A DNA stretch of 64,000 bases from AP-15 sp963762575 (GTDB lineage Bacteria; Pseudomonadota; Alphaproteobacteria; ATCC43930; CGMCC-115725): positions 248,001 to 312,000 of the forward strand of contig CAVXLL010000013.1 in NCBI GenBank assembly GCA_963762575.1, written 5' to 3'. This document shows, piece after piece, positions 23,183 through 32,137 of the stretch. The position numbers and the translations under genes are program-made. The number at the start of each line of letters is the position of its first letter. Position 1 is the stretch's first letter. The notes under the pieces were generated by a model. The model saw nothing but the letters and a program-made list of their open reading frames with translations. It did no database searches and had not been told where the DNA came from.

Positions 23183-24484
23183 TCAGTGCTCGATCAGCAC
23201 CTCGGCGCGGCTTTCGCCGGAATTCTCACCGTGCGGCGCCGCCTCGACCTGGATCTTGTCGGAGGGTATTCCCGCCTTGGTCAGCGCGGCAGCGACTGCC
23301 TGAGCGCGGTCGAGAGCAGTCCGATAACTGTCCAACTGCTCGACTGCGCCGCCTTCGGCCCCGGCATAGCCGACGATGCGAACCTTGCCAGGATTCTGTT
23401 GATAGGCCGTCACAACCGTTTCGAGGGTTTGCCGATCCTTGTCGGTCAGGGTAGTCGAATCGGCGCCGAACTTGATCTCGGCAACCGGAGTCCCGACCTG
23501 CGCGGGCGGCTTTGCATTGCCTTTGCCGGGACCGGCCGCGGCAGTGCGGGTCGGCGCCGCCGACGGCAATTCCGGTGCAGCGGGAGGCGGCTCGTAGCCG
23601 GCGGAGCTCTTAGCCTCGGGCAACGGCATCGGGGCGAGCGCCCCACCCGCAGCAAGGCCACCCGGCAAGGGAGCCGGGGTCGCCGCAACTTTCGGGGTGG
23701 GTGGCAATTGGGGAGGTGGCGGAGCGGGCTGGATCTGCTCGGGTTCCGGCGTCGCCCGCGCCTGGGGCACCTCAAGGCTCAACTCCATCGGCCCCGGCTC
23801 GGGCGGCTCTCCTTGCTTGCGCAGGCCCTGTCCAGGTTCGGCGGGCGTCTTGCCGCCGGCGCGTGCGGCATGAGGGGCGGCCGCCGCCGGCGCTAGGGTG
23901 GGCTTTTCACCGGCAGCGCCACTGCCGGTCCCATTGCTTGCAAGCGCCGGTTGCGTGGACGGGCTCGGCAGGAGCTTGGCCGGTTGTTCTCCGGCGCCGC
24001 CATTGCTCGCCGACGCAGCGGAGGACGCTGCCGCAGAAGTCGGCGGGACGGGCGCTGGGGAGGATGGCGATGCGGCCGCCTCTTGCTCCGGCTGAGCCCC
24101 GGGCTCGCCCGGAGGAGGCGGCGGTGCGGCCGCCGATGAAAAGCCCGCCCGCAGCTGCTCGTTCGAATGTCGCGCATTTGCGCGGTCGGCGATCAGGCTT
24201 TGGGTCAGCTTCTCCCGCTCGGCGGCGGTCAAAGCTCGGACCGGCGGCGGAGGTACCGTTGCTAGATTGGGATAGTCGGACGCCTCTCCGGCGGCCAAGT
24301 TTTTGGTGTTCGGCGTAGAATCCGGATCGGGATCATTCTGGCTCGCCCCGGTCAGGTCACGCCAGGTCTCGACCGGATTGCAGGCGGCAAGCCCGAGAAG
24401 CACTGCAAGAACGGCGAGCCGGCGAGCCGGCCGTCTAGCGCTTCTCTCGTTGTCGCGGCCGGCACACGATTTGCCCATGAGCAT
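23183..24484 (-). CDS. OmpA-family C-terminal domain lipoprotein with a Pro/Ala-rich middle
   Basis: About 433 residues. A lipobox (LAVLLGLAAC) follows a basic N-terminus, so it should be a lipid-anchored envelope protein. A short N-terminal region (NPVETWRDLTGASQNDPDP, LTAAEREKLTQSLIADR) is followed by roughly 200 residues of low-complexity Pro/Ala/Glu linker. The C-terminus is an OmpA-like peptidoglycan-binding domain: EIKFGADSTTLTDKDRQTLE, GKVRIVGYAGAEGG, DRAQAVAAALTKAGIP. The linker could span the periplasm. The start is uncertain between ATGs at 24484 and 24478. Confidence 0.8.
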   Translation of the reverse strand: MLMGKSCAGRDNERSARRPARRLAVLAVLLGLAACNPVETWRDLTGASQNDPDPDSTPNTKNLAAGEASDYPNLATVPPPPVRALTAAEREKLTQSLIADRANARHSNEQLRAGFSSAAAPPPPPGEPGAQPEQEAAASPSSPAPVPPTSAAASSAASASNGGAGEQPAKLLPSPSTQPALASNGTGSGAAGEKPTLAPAAAAPHAARAGGKTPAEPGQGLRKQGEPPEPGPMELSLEVPQARATPEPEQIQPAPPPPQLPPTPKVAATPAPLPGGLAAGGALAPMPLPEAKSSAGYEPPPAAPELPSAAPTRTAAAGPGKGNAKPPAQVGTPVAEIKFGADSTTLTDKDRQTLETVVTAYQQNPGKVRIVGYAGAEGGAVEQLDSYRTALDRAQAVAAALTKAGIPSDKIQVEAAPHGENSGESRAEVLIEH

Positions 24485-24698
24485 CACTGCGTTCCCGACG
24501 AATTGACCCCCAGTTGCCGCCGCGGCCGTTCGGGATCCGCTACAAGCGGCACCAGCCAAGCGAAGACGATGTATTAGATCCGGGCTGGCGCGTCACTACA
24601 TTTGAGGAGCCAAACAACCGGTCGCCCCGCAGGACACGAGCTTCGGGACCTGAGTTTCGGGCTCTTTTGCAAAGGGCGGCAGCCCGGAGGAAACGGCA

Positions 24699-26666
24699 AT
24701 GAGTGATGCGATTGACGGGAAACCCGGCGCTGCAACCCGGCCGATGCCTCTCGGGAAGCGCGGCAAGGGTAGGACGCCAGCGGAGAAGGGCCGGAAACAG
24801 GACACCGCGCGCAGCGCACCCAGCGATGTGTCTGGGCCGCTCTCCCGCCCCACCGCGCCTCCGCCCGCTAAAGAGTCTGAAGGAGGTAAGAGCGAGGCGC
24901 TTCCCGACGCCGCCGAGCTGTCGCGACAGATGGCTGAGATCGCCGGGAAAAGCCAGCAACTGGTCGCCGAGTTCCTGAAGCGGCAGGGCCGCGAGGAGGG
25001 GGTCGGAATGGCCAACTCGGTCGGGATCGGTACCGCCTTTTTGGAAATGACGGCCCGCATGATGGCCGACCCCTCTCGGCTCGTGCAGGCGCAGCTGTCG
25101 CTGTGGAACGACTATCTGACGTTGTGCCAGCGCACGGCCCAGCGGTTTCTCGGCGGCCACACCGAGCCGATGATTGAACCGTCCGCCGGCGACCGGCGGT
25201 TCCGCGACGCGGCGTGGACCGAAAACACGCTCTTCGACTTCATCAAGCAGAGCTACCTCCTGACGGCGCGGTGGATGCAAAGTACGGTTCGCGATGTCGA
25301 GGGAATCGACGAGCGCACGGCCCGCAAGGTGGATTTCTATACCCGCCAGTTCGTCGACGCGCTCGCGCCGTCGAATTTCCTGATGACCAACCCCGAAGCC
25401 TTGCGGGCGACAATCGATAGCAAGGGCGAAAACCTGCTCAACGGGCTGAAAAACCTGCTCGACGACCTCGAGCGCGGCAAGGGTCACCTTGCTATCAAGA
25501 TGACCGATACGGAGGCCTTCCGCATCGGCGAGAACATTGCGGTCACACCGGGCAAGGTCGTGTATCAGAACGACCTGATGCAGCTCCTTCAATACGAGCC
25601 GGCGACCGAGAAAGTAAAGCGTCGGCCGCTGCTGATTATCCCGCCGTGGATCAATAAATTTTACATCCTGGATCTGCGGCCCAGCAACTCGTTTATCCGC
25701 TGGGCGGTGTCGCAGGGCCATACCGTATTCGTGATCTCCTGGGTCAATCCCGACGAGCATCTCGCTGCCAAGACATTCACCGACTACATGCTGGAAGGCC
25801 CGCTCGCTGCACTCGGTGCCATGGAACTGGCAACCGGCGAGCGCGACGCCAATGTGATTGGCTACTGCCTTGGCGGAACTTTGCTCGCCAGCACCCTCGC
25901 CTATATGGCCGTCAACCGCGACGGCCGGATCAAGAGCGCCACCTATCTCGTGACAATGGTGGACTTTGCCGAAGCCGGCGAACTTTCCGTATTCATTGAC
26001 GAGGAGCAGCTCTCCGCCCTCGAAGAGCGCATGAACACAAAGGGCTATCTCGAAGGCCGCGACATGGCGACGACCTTCAACATGCTGCGCGCCAACGACT
26101 TGATCTGGTCGTTCGTGGTCAACAACTACCTGCTCGGCAAATCGCCTTTCCCGTTCGACCTGTTATATTGGAACGCCAATTCGACGCGCATGCCGGCAGC
26201 AATGCACAGCTTTTACCTGCGCAACATGTACCAGGAGAATTTGCTGGTGAAGCCGGGTGGCATCACTCTGGACGGCGTGCCGATCGATCTACGGAAGATA
26301 CAGACGCCGACCTTTCTGTTGTCGACGCGCGAGGATCACATCTCGCCGTGGCGGTCGACCTATGCCGCCACGCAGATCTATCGCGGGCCGGTCAAATTCG
26401 TGCTGTCCGCCTCCGGGCACATCGCCGGGGTCGTCAATCCGCCGGGCGGCAAATACGGCCATTGGGAGAACGACAGTAACCCGCCGACCCCGGAAGAATG
26501 GCTCGCCACCGCGACCGCCTACCCCAATTCCTGGTGGCCGCTATGGGAGCGCTGGATTTCACAATACGCCGGCGCCGAGATGCCGGCGCGGCATCCGGGC
26601 GACGGCAAGCTCAAACCGATCGAGGACGCCCCCGGGTCTTACGTCAAGGTGCGCGCAGCGGATTGA
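24699..26666 (+). CDS. phaC: Class I polyhydroxyalkanoate synthase
   Basis: 655 residues. After a disordered basic N-terminus of about 70 residues comes the PhaC N-terminal domain (FLEMTARMMADPSRLVQAQL) and the alpha/beta-hydrolase domain. The lipase-like box GYCLGG places the catalytic cysteine at residue 390, with aspartate 546 in STREDHISPW and histidine 574 in SASGHIAGVVNPP completing the triad. It polymerises 3-hydroxyacyl-CoA into PHA granules. The ATG at 24699 follows GGAGGAAACGGCA. No phaA/phaB genes are nearby; an MFS transporter gene follows on the same strand. Confidence 0.95.
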   Translation: MSDAIDGKPGAATRPMPLGKRGKGRTPAEKGRKQDTARSAPSDVSGPLSRPTAPPPAKESEGGKSEALPDAAELSRQMAEIAGKSQQLVAEFLKRQGREEGVGMANSVGIGTAFLEMTARMMADPSRLVQAQLSLWNDYLTLCQRTAQRFLGGHTEPMIEPSAGDRRFRDAAWTENTLFDFIKQSYLLTARWMQSTVRDVEGIDERTARKVDFYTRQFVDALAPSNFLMTNPEALRATIDSKGENLLNGLKNLLDDLERGKGHLAIKMTDTEAFRIGENIAVTPGKVVYQNDLMQLLQYEPATEKVKRRPLLIIPPWINKFYILDLRPSNSFIRWAVSQGHTVFVISWVNPDEHLAAKTFTDYMLEGPLAALGAMELATGERDANVIGYCLGGTLLASTLAYMAVNRDGRIKSATYLVTMVDFAEAGELSVFIDEEQLSALEERMNTKGYLEGRDMATTFNMLRANDLIWSFVVNNYLLGKSPFPFDLLYWNANSTRMPAAMHSFYLRNMYQENLLVKPGGITLDGVPIDLRKIQTPTFLLSTREDHISPWRSTYAATQIYRGPVKFVLSASGHIAGVVNPPGGKYGHWENDSNPPTPEEWLATATAYPNSWWPLWERWISQYAGAEMPARHPGDGKLKPIEDAPGSYVKVRAAD

Positions 26667-26779
26667 CCGTCATCGGTGCTGTGATGCTGACGCATACCAA
26701 GCCTCAGTAAAACTCCTTTGCCATCCTCTCCTTGCGCAGGCGACGATCCCTGCAATAGCGCTGCAAAGGGAGGGACGCG

Positions 26780-28066
26780 ATGCTCGCCTGGTTCGGTGAA
26801 TTGAACGCAAAGGAACGCAGCACGATGGGCGCCTGCTTTGGCGGCTGGGCGCTCGATGCGTTCGACGTGCAGATGTACAGCTTTGTCATTCCTACGGTCA
26901 TTGCACTGTGGGGTCTGTCGCGCGGCGAAGCCGGGCTCATTGGCACCGTGACATTGCTGATCTCGTCACTGCGCGGATGGTTCTCGGGCACGCTCGCCGA
27001 CCGGTTCGGCCGGGTGCGCATGCTGCAGATCACGATTCTGTGGTATTCGGTATTCACGTTCCTCTGCGCCTTTGCGCAGAATTTCGAGCAGCTCTTCATT
27101 TTGCGAGCATTGCACGGGCTCGGGTTCGGCGGCGAATGGGCGGCCGGCGCCGTGCTGATGGGCGAGGTAATCCGCGACAAGTATCGCGGCCGCGGCGTCG
27201 GCATCGTCCAGACCGGATGGGCCATCGGTTGGGGCGCCTCGGCGCTGATCTACACCGCGCTCTACGCCTTTCTGCCGGAGGCGATCGCCTGGCGCGTGCT
27301 GTTCGCGATTGGCCTGTTGCCGGCGATTCTGGTGTTTTGGATCCGCCGGCATATCGACGAGCCCGAGATCTTCCGCGACGCCCGGCACAGTCGTGCATCG
27401 GTTGGCCTCGGCCATCTGTTCGCAGCGTTCCAAGGCCCGAATCTGTGGACCACGATCAAGGTCACGCTGATGGTCGCCGGCGCCCAGGGCGGCGGCTATG
27501 CCTTGGGTCTCTGGATGCCGACCTATCTGCGCACCGTGCGGGGATTGTCGGCGACCAGCACTGGAGGATTTCTGCTGGTCCAGATCCTCGGCGCATTGTT
27601 CGGTTTTCTATTGGGCGCCTATCTGAGCGATGCGATTGGCCGGAAATGGACCTTTATGTGGTCCGCGATCGGGTCATTTGTGATGATCCTCATTTACATG
27701 TTCGTGCCGATGGACAACACGGCGCTGTTGTTCGTGGGCATCCCGCTGTTCACGATTTTCCTGATGAAATTTCCGCCGATGGGGCCGTTTATGACGGAGC
27801 TCTACCCGACCGGGGTCCGCGGGACGGCCCAAGGCTTTTGCTACAATGCCGGCCGGGCGTTGGGCTCGTTCCTTCCGGCTATAGTCGGGTTTGTCAGCCA
27901 GAGCCTGCCGCTTGGCGCCACGATCGCTCTCTTCAGCGCCTTTGCCTCCGCAATCATGGTCGTGATGCTGCTTTTGTTGCCGGAAACCCGCGGCCGCACC
28001 CTTGCGAGCCTCGATGTAGTTCCCGCGCCCGAACCCACTCTGACGCCGGTTGCGGAGCGACCGTAG
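26780..28066 (+). CDS. MFS transporter, metabolite:H+ symporter type
   Basis: A 428-residue inner-membrane protein with twelve predicted helices. It has the GGWALDAFDVQMYSF opening of the aromatic-acid/sialate:H+ symporter group, the loop 2-3 motif GTLADRFGRVRML, LHGLGFGGEWAAGAVLMGE, and the second-half signature GAYLSDAIGRKWTF. The likely substrate is an organic acid, not determinable from sequence. The ATG at 26780 follows AAAGGGAGGGACGCG. Its stop codon lies within the REP-like element that separates it from convergent argC. Confidence 0.85.
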   Translation: MLAWFGELNAKERSTMGACFGGWALDAFDVQMYSFVIPTVIALWGLSRGEAGLIGTVTLLISSLRGWFSGTLADRFGRVRMLQITILWYSVFTFLCAFAQNFEQLFILRALHGLGFGGEWAAGAVLMGEVIRDKYRGRGVGIVQTGWAIGWGASALIYTALYAFLPEAIAWRVLFAIGLLPAILVFWIRRHIDEPEIFRDARHSRASVGLGHLFAAFQGPNLWTTIKVTLMVAGAQGGGYALGLWMPTYLRTVRGLSATSTGGFLLVQILGALFGFLLGAYLSDAIGRKWTFMWSAIGSFVMILIYMFVPMDNTALLFVGIPLFTIFLMKFPPMGPFMTELYPTGVRGTAQGFCYNAGRALGSFLPAIVGFVSQSLPLGATIALFSAFASAIMVVMLLLLPETRGRTLASLDVVPAPEPTLTPVAERP

Positions 28067-28146
28067 GGCGGAAAAGCGCAGCGCCTTCCGCCATCACACG
28101 GTCCGACCGGCAGGAGGCGGAAGGCGCTTTCGCTTTTCCGTCCTAC
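28063..28146. repeat. Inverted REP-like pair supplying both stop codons of convergent genes
   Basis: GTAGGGCGGAAAAGCGCAGC followed by GCCTTCCGCC (28063-28092), and its inverted near-copy ending GCTTTTCCGTCCTAC (28116-28146). The GTAGG head matches the REPs around the RAYT gene at 8 kb, though the stem sequence differs. The TAG in GTAGG is the MFS stop on one strand and the argC stop on the other. It probably acts as a bidirectional terminator. Confidence 0.75.
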
Positions 28147-29090
28147 ACACCGGAGCTGGCTCCGGAGTCAAGATCCAGCATCAGCCGCAAGTTCTGCACT
28201 GCCGCGCCCGAGGCTCCTTTGCCGAGATTGTCGAGTTGGGCGACGAGCACGGCGTGCCGGCGCGCCTCGTTCGCCCAGACGTGGAGATCGAGCCGGTTGG
28301 TCCCATTGAGCGCCTGTGGTTCGAGCTTGTCCGCCCAATTGCCAACCGCGACCGTTACGTAATCCGATCCCTGGTAAAAGGCGCGCAGCGCCTCTCGTAT
28401 CTCGGCGCCGGTGGGCCTCCCAGGCAGGTCGTCGAGGTAGAGCGGTACGGAAACGAGCATGCCCTGGCGGAAATGCCCTGTCGAGGGCATGAAGATCGGC
28501 CGCCGCGACAGCCCGGCGAAGCGCTCAATCTCCGGCACGTGCTTGTGTTCGAGACCGAGCGCGTATAGCTCGAAGGCTGGCCCGCCGTCATGATCATGCG
28601 CCTCGATCAATGATCGGCCGCCGCCGGAATAACCGCTGACCGCGCTTATCGTGATCGGATAGTCGGTGGGGACGAGCCCCGCTTGGACGAGTGGGCGCAA
28701 TAGGCCGATGGCGCCGGTCGGATAGCAGCCGGGATTACTGACTTTGCGCGACGTCGCTATCTTCTCCGGCTGAGCGGGCGACATCTCGGGAAAGCCATAG
28801 GTCCATTCGGGATCGACCCGGTGCGCGGTGCTGGCGTCGAGCAATTTGGGTGCGTCGTTGCCCAATGCCCCGGCCAGCCCCACTGCCTCGCGCGCGGCAT
28901 CATCCGGCAAGCACAACACGACGAGGTCGCACCTTGCCATCATGTCCTGCCGAGCCGACGGATCCTTGCGCTGCGTTGTGGGCAGGCTGCGCATTACGAT
29001 CTCCGGCACCATTTCGAGCCGCTTTCGGATGCCGAGACCCGTCGTGCCGGCCTCGCCGTCGATAAAGACGCTCGGTTGATTGCTCGCCAT
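28143..29090 (-). CDS. argC: N-acetyl-gamma-glutamyl-phosphate reductase (ArgC, short type 2)
   Basis: 315 residues. The N-terminal nucleotide fold opens SVFIDGEAGTTGLGIRKRLE. The catalytic cysteine is in SNPGCYPTGAIGLLRPL. Further family blocks are ISAVSGYSGGGRSLIE, KHVPEIERFAGL and FMPSTGHFRQGMLVSVPLYL. It reduces N-acetylglutamyl phosphate to the semialdehyde in arginine synthesis. ATG 29090 is chosen because it directly precedes the nucleotide-binding strand and follows GGAGACACTCCA; the frame is open further upstream without resemblance. It is divergent from the CoA-transferase gene. Confidence 0.95.
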   Translation of the reverse strand: MASNQPSVFIDGEAGTTGLGIRKRLEMVPEIVMRSLPTTQRKDPSARQDMMARCDLVVLCLPDDAAREAVGLAGALGNDAPKLLDASTAHRVDPEWTYGFPEMSPAQPEKIATSRKVSNPGCYPTGAIGLLRPLVQAGLVPTDYPITISAVSGYSGGGRSLIEAHDHDGGPAFELYALGLEHKHVPEIERFAGLSRRPIFMPSTGHFRQGMLVSVPLYLDDLPGRPTGAEIREALRAFYQGSDYVTVAVGNWADKLEPQALNGTNRLDLHVWANEARRHAVLVAQLDNLGKGASGAAVQNLRLMLDLDSGASSGV

Positions 29091-29148
29091 TGGAGTGTCT
29101 CCTGCGCTATCGTGAGATTTAGCGGCAGCTTTGGAGGATTCGGTAGCT

Positions 29149-30369
29149 ATGAATGAAAACAGCGCGCCCCTCAATTGTCTCGCCGGGGTCCGGGTGCTCG
29201 ACCTCACGCAATTCGAAGCCGGCCCCTCCTGCACCGAGGCGCTCGCCTGGCTCGGCGCCGAGGTCGTCAAGGTCGAGAACCCCAGCACCGGCGAGCCCGG
29301 CCGAACGGCCTTTGCCGGACCGCAAGGCAGCCCTAACTCGTTCTATTTCCTCGAATTCAACGCCAACAAGAAGTCGGTCACGGTCAATCTCAAATCCGAA
29401 CGCGGCCTGGCCTTGGTCAAAGACATGGCCAAAAAGGCCGACGTCATGATCGAGAACATGGCGCCCGGCACGATCGAGCGGCTGGGGCTCGGCTACGAGT
29501 CGATCCGCGCGCTGAACCCCGGCATCATCTACGCCCAGGTCAAGGGTTTCGGCGAGGGCAGCCCCTACGAGAAGAACCTCGCTTTCGACATGATTGCGCA
29601 GGCCTGCGGCGGCACGATGAGCATCACCGGCGAACCGGACGGGCCGCCGATCAAGCCGGGCCCCTCGCTCGGCGACACCGGCACCGGCATGACGATGGCG
29701 ATCAGCATCCTGGGCGCCCTCTACGAGCGCCGCGCCACCGGCAAGGGCAGGCGCCTGCAGGTGGCGATGCAAGACGCGATGCTTCATTACATCCGCATCG
29801 CCTTTCAGGCCCAGGCTGCCACCGGCAAGGCGGCGCGGCGCAACGGCTCGCGCAGCGCAACGGCGGTCGCGCCGGCCGGCATCTTTCCCTGTGCGCCGGG
29901 CGGCCCCAATGACTGGGTCTATGTTTTCGCCCGTCAGCCCGATCACTGGCACCGCCTCCTGAAGGTACTCGGCCGCGAGGACCTGATCGGCAACCCGAAC
30001 TACGATACTCCGAAGGCCCGCGGCGAGCGCGTCGAGGAGATCAATGATATGGTCGCCGACTGGACGCGTCGGCGCGACAAGCACGAAGCGATGCGGATCA
30101 TCGGCGGCGCCAGGGTGCCGGCCGGCGCGGTGCACGACACGATGGAGCTGATGAACGAGCCGAGCTTTACTGAGCGCGGCATCCTGCAAACGATGGAGCA
30201 CCCGTCTGGCCCATTCAAGATGCCGTCCTGGCCGGTGCGGTTCGACGGCCGTCCGCCGAAACTGGCGCCCGCGCCATTGCTCGGACAACACTCTGGCGAA
30301 GTCTTCGCCGACTGGCTCGGCATGAACGCCGGAGACGTCGAGGCGCTGCGCAAAGAAGGGGTCATCTGA
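29149..30369 (+). CDS. CaiB/BaiF (class III) CoA-transferase, formyl-CoA:oxalate transferase-like
   Basis: 406 residues. The opening CLAGVRVLDLTQFEAGPSCT, GAEVVKVENPSTGEPGR and NANKKSVTVNLKSERGLALV are class III CoA-transferase hallmarks. The catalytic aspartate is expected in GPSLGDTGTGMTMA. It moves CoA between carboxylic acids. The next gene, 29 bp downstream, is a ThDP lyase, the same pairing as frc/oxc in oxalate degradation, so an oxalate-like or 2-hydroxy acid substrate is likely. The ATG at 29149 follows TTTGGAGGA. Confidence 0.85.
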   Translation: MNENSAPLNCLAGVRVLDLTQFEAGPSCTEALAWLGAEVVKVENPSTGEPGRTAFAGPQGSPNSFYFLEFNANKKSVTVNLKSERGLALVKDMAKKADVMIENMAPGTIERLGLGYESIRALNPGIIYAQVKGFGEGSPYEKNLAFDMIAQACGGTMSITGEPDGPPIKPGPSLGDTGTGMTMAISILGALYERRATGKGRRLQVAMQDAMLHYIRIAFQAQAATGKAARRNGSRSATAVAPAGIFPCAPGGPNDWVYVFARQPDHWHRLLKVLGREDLIGNPNYDTPKARGERVEEINDMVADWTRRRDKHEAMRIIGGARVPAGAVHDTMELMNEPSFTERGILQTMEHPSGPFKMPSWPVRFDGRPPKLAPAPLLGQHSGEVFADWLGMNAGDVEALRKEGVI

Positions 30370-30398
30370 TCGAATACGACGAGAGAGGAGATATCGAG

Positions 30399-32045
30399 AT
30401 GGCGCAAATGGCGGGGTACGAAATTCTCGCAAAATGCCTGAAGGCGCAGGGCACCAAGGATCTTTTCTTCATCATGGGCGGGCCGATGCTGGATGCCGAG
30501 CTGTCCTGCATCAAGGAGGGCATCCGCCTGATCGACACGCGTCATGAGCAGGGTGCGGCCTATATGGCGCAGGCCTATTCGCGGGTGACCCAGGGGCCAG
30601 GTGTTTGCATGGCGGCGAGCGGCCCCGCCACGCTCAATTTTGGCACCGGTCTCGCCAATGCGCTGATTGACTGCTGCCCAGTGGTCGCGGTCGGCGGGTC
30701 GAGCCCGATCAGCCAGGCCGGCCGCCAGGTGTTTCAGGAAATAGACCAGGTCTCGGCGCTGAAGACCTGCGTCAAATATGCCGACCGTGTGCACAATTTG
30801 AAGCGCATCCCGCAGCAGGTTAATTTCGCGTTCCAGAAGGCGCTGAACGGTAAGCCCGGCCCGGTCTATCTCGATTTCCCTGGAGACGTTCTCTACCTCA
30901 AGGTCGATGAGGCCGACGTCGATTGGAGCTATTGCGGCCGACCGATCATCGAGGCGCGTCCCTATGCCGAACCGAAGGCGATCAGCGCGCTCGTCGATGC
31001 GATCAACAAGGCCAGGCAGCCGATCATCTGCTCGGGCGGCGGGGTGTTGTGGTCGAAGGCCTGGAACGAGATGCGCGCCTTTGTCGAGAAGGCCGGGATC
31101 CCATTCTACACGACCCCGCAAGGCCGCGGCGTGGTGCCGGACGACCACCCCTATTCCTATCTGACGATGCGCAACAGCGCGTTTCGTGACGCCGATCTGA
31201 TCATCATCCTCGGCACGCGGATGAACTATGTGATCGGCCACGCCGCACCGCCGCGTTTCAATAAGGACGCGACGATCGCGCGCATCGAGATCGACCCCGA
31301 GGAACTCGGCACCTCGGCGCGCAATGTCGACATCCCGGTCGTCGGCGATTGCAAGTCGGTCTTGCAGCAATTGATCGACGCGATCGACGGCAAGACCGCC
31401 GACCGCTTCCAGGCCTGGCGGCAGAAATTGGCCGAGGGCGAGGCGGCCAAGCGCCGAGGACCCGGCGCCAATTACCCGACCGACGGCGACATCCACCCAT
31501 TGCGGCTCTGCGAGGAAGTCAAGAACTTCATGAAGCGCGACGCGATCCTGTGCGTCGACGGGCAGGAGATCTTGAATTTCGGCCGTCAGTCGATCCCGAC
31601 ATTCACCCCCGGTCATCGGCTCAATTCGGGGCCGTTCGGCACGATGGGCGTCGGGCTGCCCTTCGCGGTCGGCGCGAAGGCCGCCAAGCCCGGCACGCAG
31701 GTCATCTGCCTGCACGGCGACGGCTCTTTCGGGCAGAACGCGATGGAGCTCGACACCGCGGTGCGCCACAAATTGCCGTTGATGTGCATCATCAGCCTCA
31801 ACGGCGGCTGGACCGCCGATCCCGAACGAAACAAGCCGGGCCGCGATCTCGGCTACACCCGCTACGATATCATGGCTCAAGGGCTCGGCTGTCATGGCGA
31901 ATATGTCGAGCAGCCCGAGGACATTCGCCCAGCTTTGGAGCGGGCACAGAGAAAGGTGGACGAGGGCATGGTGGCGTTGGTCAATGTCAAGACCGACTAC
32001 CGCGCTCGCGCCACGACGGTCCAATTCTCGAGCCGCATGACCTGA
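30399..32045 (+). CDS. ThDP-dependent enzyme (oxalyl-CoA decarboxylase / 2-hydroxyacyl-CoA lyase / acetolactate synthase-like)
   Basis: 548 residues. The catalytic glutamate is in DTRHEQGAAYMAQAYSRVTQ. The central domain has IICSGGGVLWSKAWNEM. The cofactor motif is LHGDGSFGQNAMELDTAVRH ending IISLNGGW, where the usual NN is LN. It shares the fold and domain order of the gene at 9377-11035 but is clearly a different paralogue. It follows the CoA-transferase by 29 bp, with GAGAGGAG before the ATG, and most likely acts on the thioester which that enzyme makes. Confidence 0.85.
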   Translation: MAQMAGYEILAKCLKAQGTKDLFFIMGGPMLDAELSCIKEGIRLIDTRHEQGAAYMAQAYSRVTQGPGVCMAASGPATLNFGTGLANALIDCCPVVAVGGSSPISQAGRQVFQEIDQVSALKTCVKYADRVHNLKRIPQQVNFAFQKALNGKPGPVYLDFPGDVLYLKVDEADVDWSYCGRPIIEARPYAEPKAISALVDAINKARQPIICSGGGVLWSKAWNEMRAFVEKAGIPFYTTPQGRGVVPDDHPYSYLTMRNSAFRDADLIIILGTRMNYVIGHAAPPRFNKDATIARIEIDPEELGTSARNVDIPVVGDCKSVLQQLIDAIDGKTADRFQAWRQKLAEGEAAKRRGPGANYPTDGDIHPLRLCEEVKNFMKRDAILCVDGQEILNFGRQSIPTFTPGHRLNSGPFGTMGVGLPFAVGAKAAKPGTQVICLHGDGSFGQNAMELDTAVRHKLPLMCIISLNGGWTADPERNKPGRDLGYTRYDIMAQGLGCHGEYVEQPEDIRPALERAQRKVDEGMVALVNVKTDYRARATTVQFSSRMT

Positions 32046-32137
32046 CCGGCATCTTGCGGTAATGAAGAGGGCGCACTTTTAAGCGATTACACGGTTTGGC
32101 GGCCGAACTCTGCGCGTCGTGCGGCCTGGAGGGTTAG

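Noticed and set aside
30000..32024. 674-codon minus-strand frame across the CoA-transferase and ThDP genes
   Set aside because: Spans two unrelated real genes and their gap; shadow composition.
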